From Allomyces arbusculus (lineage: Eukaryota > Blastocladiomycota > Blastocladiomycetes > Blastocladiales > Blastocladiaceae), in NCBI GenBank assembly GCA_027604705.1, contig JADHYV010000059.1:1-64000 (forward strand): a stretch of DNA of 64,000 nt, written 5' to 3'. Below the pieces are notes generated by a model, which was not told where the DNA came from, did not search any database, and was given only the letters and a program-made list of their open reading frames with translations. Positions 20,310-30,744 of the stretch are shown piece by piece. Both the position numbers and the translations under genes were made by a program. Positions within the stretch are counted from its first letter, which is position 1, and every line of letters starts with the position of its first letter.

Positions 20310-22220
20310 ATGAAAGTGACCCTCAAGCGCCTGCTCTCCTGCTATTCGATGCGACGACCGCGCGCAAGATTGGTCGTCGCAAAACAGAGCATGGAACCGT
20401 TCGACCTTGACAACCTGCCGCACGATGTCCTCTACAATATTGCCGTGCACTTGTGCCAACGCGACCGCATCGCCGTGCTGCAGCTCGCCCTGGCCGCACC
20501 AAATTGCTATGCGCCGAGTCTGCACGCTGCCATCCGCACCGACACTTCCTGCGGTCTGTCGACAAATCCCGCTGATCCCAACCGACCTCTCTGCGATGAA
20601 GCTGCTGGTTCCGTCAAGTATCGCATGGATATGATTGGTCGAGTTGTTGGCGCTCGTTTGAACAATACTTGCTCAACAGTCTCTTGGTGCCTGATCCTCT
20701 TGCCGCGCGACGCCGACCGCAATGTCATTCCCGCTCCTCGCAAGGCGCCCAACACCTACATTGCTCCTGCCGTTTCGGCCTCCTTACCATGGTCTCTGTT
20801 GCCCGTTGCAGCGTCACAGATTCGCCCGTGCATTGCACACCTGCGGGAAGGATGGTCAACTCGGGACTTGCCGCCATCCTGCAAGCAATTGCGACTCTCT
20901 GGTTACTTGCCGCTTGACCAGCTCGTATTTCCCCAATCGACTGAGAAGTTGTCGTTGTATCATGCACTCTTTGAGCCGACGACGTCGCTCACAGGGGTCT
21001 CTGACGTTTCTGGTCTGGATGGTAAAGAGGTCCAGGTGCCAATTCACTCTGTTTTGCCGCATCTTCGTCACTTGCACTTGCGTTTGGATGGCCGCGAGAG
21101 TCGTGCCGCAATCAGCTTCATTTTGAGCTTGGTCCCCTGCACACTAGTATCGCTCTCTCTGCAAATATTTGGCGGAAAGGACGGCTTGCAACTGGCGACT
21201 GAGCTCGTTCAACGGCTGCCCTCCTTGTCGATGCTCAAGCTCCATGCTCTTTTCAGCAACAAGAGTCTGAATCCTTTTTTGGCCGCGCTACCGCGCACTG
21301 AATTTGAGCGCCTCGAAGTCATGATTGCCGACCATGGCGGGGAAGACGGATCTGATGATGATGATGACGACAACTGGGATATCGACTGGGATCTGGCCAA
21401 CGAGGAGCAACAGGAAAGGAAAAGGCGTGCACTTGCTGAACTTGCCGCCAGTTTTCCAGCGTCCGTCAAGACTCTCTCGTACGTCTCGCCGATTAGCCTG
21501 CCTCGCCTGCCACTTGCCACGCACGAACTTCAAATTAACGTCGAGGCCCTGGGTGCTTTGCAAACGCTGCCGTTCTCGGCAACACTTCGGCGCCTCGAGC
21601 TCTTTCCACAACACCAGGACTCGACGTCGCAAGACCTTCTTGTGCGCATCTTCTCGAACCTGCCCGTCTCACTCACGCATCTGAAAATCAAGCAGCATAA
21701 GCTCCCCGGTGCTGTCCTCGCCGTTCTTGCCCGCCACTTGCCCCCGCAACTCGAATGGTTTTGCCTGGCCGTATTAAAAGTCGCAGTGACCGACATTGAT
21801 GACCATTTCACCGGTCGCTGGCCGAGCATGCTTCGTCGACTGGACCTTGACGCGAATTGGGCCCAACCTGGTTTGCCGGCGATCCCAGACGGGATTCGCG
21901 CGCTATCCATCAATCCGAACGCGACGCTGCGCCAGGAGGGTGGTAACAAAACTGTTGCCCAGTGGCTTGCTGCTCTACCGTCGTCGTTGCGCGTGCTGGA
22001 CCTGTCGTGGTCGTTTGACTTGCCGGAGGCCGATCTGCTTGCGTCGATTCTGCTCGACCACTTGCGGGTCCAAATGCCCGGCCAGCGGCGCATGCGGGTG
22101 CGCGTCAACATGCATGTCGTGTCTGTGGAGATGCTTGCTCGATTGCGGGAACGGTTTGACGTCGTGGATGAAAGGACGTGCACGCTGTCGTACACACAGC
22201 CGGCTTTGTTTACCATGTAA
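20310..22220 (+). CDS. FLR10: intact F-box-like/LRR protein with acidic insert
   Basis: An uninterrupted frame of 636 codons from the ATG at 20310. A second ATG at 20391 opens directly on the conserved MEPFDLDNLPHDVLYNIAVH and may be the true start (609 aa). Conserved blocks follow: LALAAPNCYAPSLHAAIRTD, the linker (WCLILLPRDADRN; LPWSLLPVAASQIR), then LRRs (FPQSTEKLSLYHALF, LPSLSMLKLHALF, FPASVKTLSYVSPIS, LPVSLTHLKIKQHKL, LPSSLRVLDLSWSFD). The C-terminal helix is LARLRERFDVVDERT. An Asp-rich insert (DDDDDDNWDIDWDL, about 350-363) interrupts two repeats, and a related one occurs in FLR14. No introns or membrane segments. It converges with FLR11. Function is inferred only as a protein-binding LRR scaffold. 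Confidence 0.88.
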   Translation: MKVTLKRLLSCYSMRRPRARLVVAKQSMEPFDLDNLPHDVLYNIAVHLCQRDRIAVLQLALAAPNCYAPSLHAAIRTDTSCGLSTNPADPNRPLCDEAAGSVKYRMDMIGRVVGARLNNTCSTVSWCLILLPRDADRNVIPAPRKAPNTYIAPAVSASLPWSLLPVAASQIRPCIAHLREGWSTRDLPPSCKQLRLSGYLPLDQLVFPQSTEKLSLYHALFEPTTSLTGVSDVSGLDGKEVQVPIHSVLPHLRHLHLRLDGRESRAAISFILSLVPCTLVSLSLQIFGGKDGLQLATELVQRLPSLSMLKLHALFSNKSLNPFLAALPRTEFERLEVMIADHGGEDGSDDDDDDNWDIDWDLANEEQQERKRRALAELAASFPASVKTLSYVSPISLPRLPLATHELQINVEALGALQTLPFSATLRRLELFPQHQDSTSQDLLVRIFSNLPVSLTHLKIKQHKLPGAVLAVLARHLPPQLEWFCLAVLKVAVTDIDDHFTGRWPSMLRRLDLDANWAQPGLPAIPDGIRALSINPNATLRQEGGNKTVAQWLAALPSSLRVLDLSWSFDLPEADLLASILLDHLRVQMPGQRRMRVRVNMHVVSVEMLARLRERFDVVDERTCTLSYTQPALFTM

Positions 22221-22486
22221 TCATGTCTGATCTGTTCAAATTGAACGTTCTTTCATCATGCCACGGTTTGCAATGCCCCAAGTCATGTTCTGATCAGCGA
22301 GCTGTGCTAGTTTTGTGCCACACCTGAGAGCAGGGGGAAAATGGTCAGATTGACAGAAGCACAGAAGCAAACCATGACCCCATGACCATCCACAACCTGG
22401 AGACATTCAGAAAAGCAAGATCGAGAAACAAAACATCCAACCCCCCTCCCTCCCTCCCCCTCTACCCTTCATATACTCAAACTACA

Positions 22487-24156
22487 TCAAACAATATCAA
22501 ACTGTGTCGCCAACTGCTTGTGAAACGGGAACTTGGTGCCAAAATGGCTGATACGCACTCGGCGAAACAATGATGTCCGGCTCTTCATCCGCTCAAGCAG
22601 TGCTTCTGCCATTTCGGCTCCCATGCATGCGCCGTCGAGCTCGAGCTCGAGCTCATGTAGGCCAATAGGAAGAGTCATAACCCACTTGCGCGCATTCTTA
22701 TCCTCCAAAGGATTCCCACCCTTGCAGAGCCGTTGGAGGCTGTTGGGCAGGCCAATCGGGCCGCGCTCACAATTGTTGTCCCACAAATCGAGAACAAGCA
22801 GCGTGGCGGGCCACACACGATCAAGAATGTCCAGATCTGCATCAGCGAGGCTGCATTTCCGGAGCCGGAACGTCGTCAGCCGTGGTGGCAAGTTGCGAGC
22901 AAGAGTGCTCACATCAATGTTGGTCGATCGGCTTCGAGAGCAACAGAAGACAGTGAGGTTCTCAAGCGTGCTAGGGAGACGGGAAAAGATCGGGGCAGGG
23001 CCTTCGTCACTTGTGGTAAGAAACGACACCCCAAGCACACGGATCGTGGAGGCCAAAGGAAGTACTTGGCACATCAAAGGATTCCAGTGAAAAAAGGACA
23101 CGACCAAGTTATTCGTCGCGCACGAAATTGATGAGACGAGCATACTCGCGTGCACATTTTTCAATATCGAAACGGTCCTCGGCAGACTGTCTGCAAGCCT
23201 TGTCACAGCTTGGGTCACCCGCTGCTCATCACGGGATGCGGGCGCTTTTATGGTGAGCTCAATCGACGAAAACCCGTTGAGTGGCAACATTAGCATCACC
23301 GCGTCCCCCTTTGACACCAGAGCCCACATCAAGTCCAAGATTGGTCAGGGCTGGCAGGCGATAAATCAAGCGCGCCTGAGCCGCGAGCTGCTTACGCGAT
23401 AGCTTTTCAACATTCGCACAACGCAAATAAAGCCAAGTGATCGTTGATGCCAACGCCAACGAGACGAACAAGTCGAGCTTCTCCCCGTCACTGGCTAAAT
23501 GAAGATCAATGAACACCAAAGCGCGCAAAGATTGTGGGGACCAGGTTGAGAACGCGCGAATTAGCGAGAGATCTACCACCTGATCGATTATCCACAACGA
23601 AGTGAGGGTCGGCGAGAGCACAATGCGGCCCCACGCCTCATTGTTGGCAACCGCCAATTCCTGGCAGCGCGGCGGCACAGGCAGCGCCTTGGGCGTGGAA
23701 TCGTCAATATCAAAGCGGACAATCTGCTCGAGCGGCACGGGAAGCAGTGACCACTTCATTGACACTGCAGTGGGTGCGGCGCGAGCGAGCCATGGCCGGT
23801 CTGCTTTGGGCGGAATTGGTACCCCAGTACGATCATGTGCACGCAAAGGCAGCACGAGAGACGCGGTGTTACGACTCAAATCATGCCTGAGTGCATGGGG
23901 ACAAAGTCACCCACGTCTCCTGGTTGCAACAGAATGGCACCCCGAGCAATTAACTTGCAGCTCCAGCGGTGGGACTTCCGGGTAGAGACGTCACTCCGAA
24001 GGCACGCAGAGAAGACGCGAAGAACGATGGTGCGGCCAAGGCAAGCTGCAGAAGCGACCAAATATGAATACGATCAGATTCTGAAAGTTTTTGGGCATCG
24101 TTTTCAAGAACGACTTCCGGTAAGCTGTCAAGCGTCAAGGTCGAGCTGGCGTTCAT
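22487..24156 (-). pseudogene. FLR11: nearly full-length F-box-like/LRR gene with two frame changes
   Basis: The start at 24156 gives MNASSTLTLDSLPEVVLEND and LLQLALAAPSFFASSLRAFG. The frame changes near 23880-23990 and continues with SLVLPLRAHDRTGVPIPPKA and MKWSLLPVPLEQIVRFDI. It changes again near 23260-23340 and continues with LPLNGFSSIELTIKA, LPSTLENLTVFCCS, LPPRLTTFRLRKCSL and WPATLLVLDLWDNNCERGPI, ending KQLATQFDIV. Block order and length match FLR8 (also WPTTLISLDLSDNRCERGPI), so little DNA is missing. I found no donor/acceptor pairs with the right phase at the breaks. A young pseudogene or two sequencing indels are equally possible. Confidence 0.75.
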
Positions 24157-24980
24157 GGTGTTGGTCGTTCGAGACCGCTGAATGAGGTAAGAAAGCGAGC
24201 TTGAGTGAGATGAGGGCATGGGAGAGAGAGTGGATGGGAGAGAAAAGGCGGGGGTGCGACGGAGAGCCAGTCTTTAACTTAACGCGTGGCGTCCTTCGCC
24301 ACTTCAAGGGCCACGTCGAACAGAGGGAACGGGACTAGCCTGCTGCGGAAGGTCTCATTATATACAAGTGACTTCACGCAGTCCACGTCTTTTACTGTCC
24401 GATCTTTACTTTTCCGTCGTAGCTGTGAAGCTCTTATTCAGGGAGTGTTGGCAGGCCGATGAGAAGGGGTGGACAAGTGATGGATGGCTGCACGAGCGAT
24501 CGCTGGGGAAAACATGTCTCTGGAACCGTCATCGCAAAAGCAAAGTGCCAGAGCGAAACGGCACATCATAATGCAGAAATCGTGACCAAAAGCACAGCAA
24601 ATGATGGCACCCCAAGCTTCAAAATTGAGCTCCAATGCCGATGAAGTGATAAATCGGACTTGCGAAGGACAGCCTTAGTGCCTTGAGAACTGGGGGTACA
24701 GCTTGAGATGAAATTGGGGACTGCGACACAGGCGGCCGCGTCGGCTTGATGGTTCAACGATGGTCGGCGCAAACGGTCATGGTCGGATTGCAAGGCTGAT
24801 CACTTCAGCAACTGCTCATGAACCCCAACTTGTCGCATCTGCGCAATCTTTCCATGACCACGACGGCGCCGGAACAATCATAACCCCGCTGCAACGGCCG
24901 CTGCACACCAGCTCCACACGTACAAAACGCCAGCTGATCCCACCCTGTACGGCTGGCCACCACACAATCCTATCTCCACG
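24157..24980. other. divergent intergenic region, FLR11 / MFS transporter
   Basis: About 820 nt between divergent genes. A TATA-like TTATATAC occurs near 24358. No gene is recognised. Confidence 0.4.
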
Positions 24981-26711
24981 ATGGACGAACGCCAACCGAC
25001 CACTTCTCTCCCAGCACCGCCGCCCAGCACTTTGACAATCAAGAGTGCAAGTATGACCTTGGAAACAGAACCAGCGCTGCGATCCCGTGTGGCTGCAGCC
25101 AGTGAAGGCAACAGCACATCACCACGACCTGTTCCAGCGGCATCCGTGCAAGAAGGCGGCCAGCTTGCAGCGCCATCAACTTCTGCCTCCGATCCGGAGG
25201 CGCTCGATGCCGCAACACGCAGTCGCGTCACGCGCACCGTGTTCCTCGCTCTTCTCGTCGACATTCTCAGCTTCACGATTATCTTGCCGCTATTCCCGCG
25301 GTTGCTCGAGTACTATCGCCAAAATGAGTCGGCCGATCCAGTACGACTATGTTTGTCACTGTGGAATGTGCTCCAATCGAATTCTCACCGCTGCTTTGGT
25401 GGTAGAATTCGCTCTTTTCCGTGACACTGCGCCAGATCCACGCCTTCAAATACGCCATTGGCGGGACCGGATCGAACCTGGACGTGGTCCTGTTTGGCGG
25501 TGCCCTTGGGTCGCTCTTCTCGTTTCTGCAGTTCATCGTCTCCCCGTGGATTGGTCGGCTCTCGGACCGGCTCGGTCGCAAGCGCGTGCTGATGCTGTGC
25601 ATGGTACGCGGTCCCTGCTGGTCAAAATGCGGCAACAGCCACAGACTGACGGCGATCGTAGGCAGGCAATTTGGCGTCGTGCTTCCTGTGGATTGTCGCG
25701 CGGCCGTTTTGGGTCTTTGTTCTCTCGCGCGTCGTCGGTGGGTTGAGCGAGGGCAACGTGCAGCTGTCCGTGTCGATCATTACGGACATTACGACGGCCG
25801 AGACGAGGTCCAAGGGATTGGTCCGTGTATTTGCTTTGCTTGCGCCCCACTTCAGCTCGTCGGCGCTCAACTGACCGCACATTGGATAGGCCCTTGTGGG
25901 ACTCGCGTTCGCCCTCGGTTTTACGGTGGGCCCTGCGATGGGCGCCTACTTTGCGTCGCACGATCTCGCCGCGTACAACCCGACGTTCGAGTCGCTCGGC
26001 CTCAACCCGTACTCGGCATCGGCCCTGTTTGCTTTTGCGCTGATCCTTGCCGAAATCTGGTACCTGCAACGCAGCCTGCCCGAGACGCTGCCGACGCGCC
26101 GCAAGTCGGCCACGTCCGCCGCTAAACCCGCACCCAAACCGGCCGCTCTGTCGCGACTCGCCCTCATCCACGCGTCGTACCTGTTCCTGTTCAGCGGTCT
26201 CGAATTCACGCTGCCGTTCTTGACCCACGACCAGTACCAGTTCACGCACGCGCAGCAAGGCGCGCTGCTCGGCCTGATCGGGTTCGTTGCTGCGGGCGTG
26301 CAGGGCGGGTACACGCGCCGTGCCGCGCGCCGTGTCGGCGAGCGCGCCGTCGTCATGCGTGGTCTGATCGGGTGCGCGGCCGGGTTTGCGCTGCTCGCTG
26401 CGTGGCCTGACCAGCGTGCCGCGCTGTACGCTTCGGCCGTGTGCATTGCCGTTGCGTCGGCGACGGTTGGGACGGGGCTCACGAGCTTGGCGTCGATGCA
26501 TGCCGGTGGAGAACGTGCGGGCGAGGCGCTCGGCGCATTCCGCGCGTGGGGGCAGCTTGGGCGTGCGGCGGGACCGGTCGTTGCGTGCGCGAGTTACTGG
26601 CTGGTCGGCGCGACGTGGGTGTATGGGGTTGGGACGCTTGGCGTGGTCGCGATTGCCGCGTACCTCGTGCGCGCGCAGGTGGGCGGCGCGCCAGCCAAAA
26701 AGCAAGAGTGA
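24981..26711 (+). CDS. major facilitator transporter, MFSD10/TETRAN-like
   Basis: Four exons are inferred: 24981-25340, 25436-25603, 25662-25820 and 25890-26711. The introns are 95, 58 and 69 nt, all in phase 0, giving about 502 aa. An N-terminal tail of about 80 residues is polar. TM1 is [20 protein letters not shown]. The conserved motif A loop after TM2 reads [15 protein letters not shown]. Further helices include [38 protein letters not shown] and [40 protein letters not shown] between TM4 and TM5 is typical of the MFSD10 group. Human MFSD10 is described as an organic anion transporter; the substrate here is unknown. It ends 237 nt from the convergent Ser/Pro-rich membrane gene. The intron 2 acceptor was chosen at 25661 because only that keeps the frame ([10 protein letters not shown]). 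Confidence 0.88.
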
Positions 26712-26948
26712 CGTTTGAAGCTTTGAATAGGAATAACTCGCTGCGCAAACCGACCCTTTCGCGGGCGCACATCTCCCAAGCAGCGTCAGGGCTGAATGCA
26801 AATGAGCGCCCGCTACGTTGTGTCGGCTTCACAAACACGACCGTTGACAAGCCGAAAATCACAAATTCATTTGGTTGACCACAACGCACGGTCTGTCTAC
26901 AGATGCCAGCATCCAAAAAATAGGCTCGACAAACAGAAACAACCTGAG

Positions 26949-29673
26949 TTACTCGATCGGGCGCATCGCCGCCGACGCGCGCTTGCTCGTGCGGCGCTTG
27001 CCATTACCCGAACCCGACGACTTGCCCTTGCCGCTGCCCGGCTCGTTCGACACGGAACCGCGATGCTGCTGCCTGCTGCGCTTGTTCCCGGCCGCACCGA
27101 CCGTCTTGGGTTTCTTGGGCACCGCGACCGTGGTGGTCGTCGGACTGCTACTGCCGCCGTTCACGAGCAAATCGACGATATCCTCGGCGAGTTCGGCGAT
27201 CCAGCGCCAGATCCCGCGGAACCCCATGAACAGCGAGACGAGCAAGAACGCCGACCACATGAATGCGCCCGAGTCTAGGAAGAGGTAGGCCGCGACGATC
27301 AGTACCGCCCACGCGCGCTTGCCGAGGCCGAGGAACCGCGGACCGTTCGAGGCTGTGTCATTGTCAAGCTTTGGGGGAGACCGCGGATCCATCACGCGGT
27401 CGTTCCGGTCGCGGTCGCGCGTCGAGTGCGTCGTTGACGTGCCCGTCGACGTGCCCGCGCGAGAACCGTGCGAAGTCGGGACTATGTGTTGCGGAACGCG
27501 CAACGCTGCTACAGCGGCCGCACGGTCAGCGTTGATCTCGTCGTCGTCATTGTTGTTGCCGCCTGTGTACTGCTGCTGCTGCTGCTGCTGCCCGCGCGGG
27601 CCAAGGTTCGACCGCCGCCCAATAAACGACCCGACGTCGCTCCCCGGCCGCGGCGACGCGTACCGCGCCGTCGGCGCGACCATGACCGGCGGCCGTGCGG
27701 CGACCCACGACGGCGTGTCCGAGTACCGCGCAATTGACCGCGGCGTCGGCGGCGCCCCTCCCGTGCCCGCCGGGTTAAACGGCACGCCGACCGCCGAGAA
27801 CCCGTCCTGAAAAATGGGCGACGGCTGCGGCGCCACGGGCGGGTACATGGGCATCGCCTGCGGCGTCGGCGCCACGCGGAAGTATCCCGACGGCGACTCG
27901 GACGGCGTGATCGAGAAATCCGAGCGCGCGTCGAAATCGTCGGGGAACGCCCCGTACCCGGAAAGCATGGACCGCGCGCCGCCGCCGCGGGTGCGTTGCA
28001 GTGGGGACAGTGGGCGCTGGACACGACGCGCGTAGGACACCGGGGAGGGCGGGCCCGCGTACGGGTCGAACGGCGTGGGCGCGCGCCGGTACCCGACCCC
28101 GGACCCCGCCGACGGCGGGATCGACCGCCGAATTCGCAGACCCGTTTCGGGGTCATACAGCGGCGCCCGCGCCGACGCGCTCGATCCGGATCCAGAACCG
28201 GACCCAGACGTCTGCGCGGCGCGCGGCATCGATAGCATCCCTTCGTCGTCGTTGATGCCGCGGTCGTCGGCCATGGGTTCGGGCACGTACGAGGACGTGA
28301 ATGACGTGTAGGTCATGGGCCGCATCGGAGGCATAGCGGGCATGGGCACGGGGGCCGGGTTCAAACCGCTCAGGACGGACCGGGTCGTGGGCCGCGGGGC
28401 CGTGCGCAGCGGACCCGATTGGCGCGATAGGATCGAAGGGCCGGAGAGCACGGTGAACTGCTCGTCGGTGGTGAGAACGTCGATATTGTTGTTAATGGTG
28501 GTGGTGGGTGCAGCAGCAGCGTTGATATCGTCGTCGTCGTCAGTGGTGGTATTGGGGATGGTAACGTTGGCGAGCGGCGAGGTCGGGAAGCGCGACGAGA
28601 GCGGGCCGGGTATCGGGCGTGTTGGGGAAGCCGAGGTCGGGGGCGTCGGGAGCACGGCAGGGTCAGCATCCATGTCGGCGGGCGTAGGGGACGACAGCAC
28701 CGATTTAGCGTCCATGATCAACGACTCTAGCGCGCGTGAAATGCGAGTAAACCGCACATCCACATCGTCTTCGGGCATCTGTAACTCTTGGGCGGCGATC
28801 GGCGTCGAAGGCGCATGGCTCGTGATGATCCCGGACAGGAACGCCTCGACGGCAGGCGACGGCGGCGGCGGGAGCTCGTTCAAGTCGGTGGGCGGCGGCA
28901 ACGGCGGGCCACCACTGCGCATGGCCACGTCGGACGAGGCGAGCCCAGAGTCGTCCGGGTCAAACGCCGAGTGCCGTGGCGACGGCGTGCCAAGCGACAA
29001 GTGGTCCGACCGCAGTCGCGCCAGACGTGAGCTCGATCGCCGCAGCGACGTACTGCTCAGGTCGGCCGGCCGGTGGCCGCGGTCAATGGTGCGCGAGCTG
29101 CGGAATGGGTCCGCGCGCACCGCCGTGCCGGGGCTGGCAGGTGAGCTGCGGAACGGGTCCGCGCGCACCGCCGTGCCGGGGCTCACAGGTGCGGACCGAC
29201 GCCACGGCATGGGCGCGTCCTCGCGCACACCGCCGCCGCCCCCGTCGTTGTCGTCGTGCGTGCGTGCGTCGGTGGGGCCATGGCCCTCGTTTCTACGCGC
29301 GTCCAAAAATGGCGTATTTCAATGTCACACGGCCAATAAAACACCACCATTGACCCGCTTGGCCCAACACCACACCACTACGTTGGCCGCGCACGTCAGC
29401 GTACTTGAGCAGCGCTTCCTTGACCGATTTCATGGCCAACTCGAGAGCGTTGACCTTGCTCAGCAGCGTGGCCGGGTCCTCGTCGGCAGGCAGGTCCGAG
29501 AGCACTCGCTCGACGGCGTCCTGGAGACTGTTGCGGTTGCCCGCGCCCGCCGTGGCTGCCGCATGGATCATGCGCGTGAGGGCCTCGGCGTCGTCGAGGA
29601 CATTGTTTTCGCGCTCGTCAACGTGGAGCGGGCCGTGGTCGGCCAGGTTGCCGCGGTCGTCGTCGAGGTACAT
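26949..29673 (-). CDS. large Ser/Pro-rich protein with C-terminal membrane segments, unknown function
   Basis: Two exons are inferred: 29673-29405 and 29292-26949. The intron (112 nt) has donor GTACGC and acceptor CGCGTAG, in matching phase, giving about 870 aa. The large exon has no ATG at its upstream edge, which supports the join. The N-terminal about 90 residues are helical (DDAEALTRMIHAAATA; TLLSKVNALELAMKSVKEAL). Then about 650 residues are disordered Ser/Pro/Arg-rich sequence with a Q7 run and a 16-aa tandem repeat. Near the end lie one or two membrane segments (AWAVLIVAAYLFLDSGAFMW and AFLLVSLFMGF), then a basic tail (GNKRSRQQHRG). It may be a tail-anchored or hairpin membrane protein with a large cytosolic part. 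The family is not recognised. The open frame continues upstream to an ATG at 29952, which would add 93 residues. Transcription is convergent with the MFS gene. Confidence 0.7.
29095..29190. repeat. 48-bp tandem duplication, coding
   Basis: Two 48-bp units (29095-29142 and 29143-29190) differ at only a few positions and duplicate 16 residues (VSPGTAVRADPFRSS-like) in frame near the N-terminus of the Ser/Pro-rich protein. Confidence 0.9.
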
Positions 29674-30169
29674 GGTGCTGGCAGTTGGGGTCGGTGGTTG
29701 ATGCCGAAGTCCTCGAAAGATGCTGGCCGATCGAATGTGTGCGCGTGCCGTCTGAGAGAATGCGGGGGGTGCCGCGGCCGTCTCGCTTCTTGTCGTGCTG
29801 GTGCCGTCTATCGCGCGTGCGATGGCGTCGTTCAAGTCGGCCGCGCGTCGTTTTGGCGACTTGCGCGGCGTCGGTCCCTGGGGCCTGCCTGATGCTGTTG
29901 GGTCTGCGATGGGCAATAGGGTGGCGACTTGCGCGATCAATGATGATGCCATGGCCCTGAACATGGGCAAAATCGAGAATCCAGCACAAACGATTCTTGC
30001 CCATTTGTACAAAAATACACGACCCCAGCACGGAGAGTTGGAACCTGGCCTGACGCTGCCATGCACGCTTGAAGAGCAAATACTGCAGCGCTGGTGCGAA
30101 AGGGAAAATGCAGGACCGCGGCGGGATAGAGAACGGCAAGCACGACAGAGTGCACAGCTAACGTCGCCA

Positions 30170-30741
30170 TCATTCAAAAATGAACTTGTAGTGGATGGGT
30201 GCGACCGGTCATGGGAAACTTGGAACCAGAACGCGTCCACCAGATCTAACTTGTCATGCAACAGTGCCAGCGTCTCGGCGCTCGCCGTCTCCTTGCAGGA
30301 GATCCGCAACTGGACGCGCCAAGCCCGACACGGCGACCGAATATTCAGGTGCTCGAGAAAAATGGCGGCGAGCAGGTCGCCAATGTCCGAGGAGCGGTCC
30401 CAATGCAGGTCCAGGACGCGCAGAGTCGGCGGAAGCGACGCGACCCACGCTGTCATGACCTCCACGCCGCCAGTATGGCGAAGGGCCTCGGCCACCGGAA
30501 CGGACAGAAAGCGGAACCTAAACAGGACGTCTGGGAGACCCGACTTTAAGTCGTTGCCGTACAGTTTCAGCTTGGGCAGCTTCGACGGCCACCGGCTTGC
30601 CAGGTGCTGGTCCATATCGGCCGCTGCCAGGTCGCAGAGAGTCAGACATATCGACTCGAGTCGGGGCGGCAAATTTTGCGCGAGCGCCGCGGTGTGCAAG
30701 CTGATGAGGGCAAACAAGTCGGCAAACGAAACCAAAAGCAT
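30170..30741 (-). pseudogene. FLR12: C-terminal LRR fragment beside FLR13
   Basis: The frame opens in the C-terminal third of the family (LAQNLPPRLESICLTLCDL, LPPTLRVLDLHWDRS, LALLHDKLDLVDAFWFQVSH) and matches FLR13 block by block (LPPQLESLALVYCDL, LPSSLRLLDLHWNRL, LRDKFDLVDANMVRVSYDR). The first two-thirds of the gene are missing. Near the end, one base of shift relative to FLR13 hides the ancestral stop at 30170-30172, so the frame stays open into the promoter of the next gene. It begins only a few nt beyond the FLR13 stop. A 5'-truncated tandem duplicate is the simplest reading. Confidence 0.8.
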
Positions 30742-30744
30742 CCA

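Noticed and set aside
22487-24156. FLR11 as an intact three-exon gene
   Set aside because: At neither frame change could I find donor and acceptor sites with fitting phase, and intact relatives are intronless.
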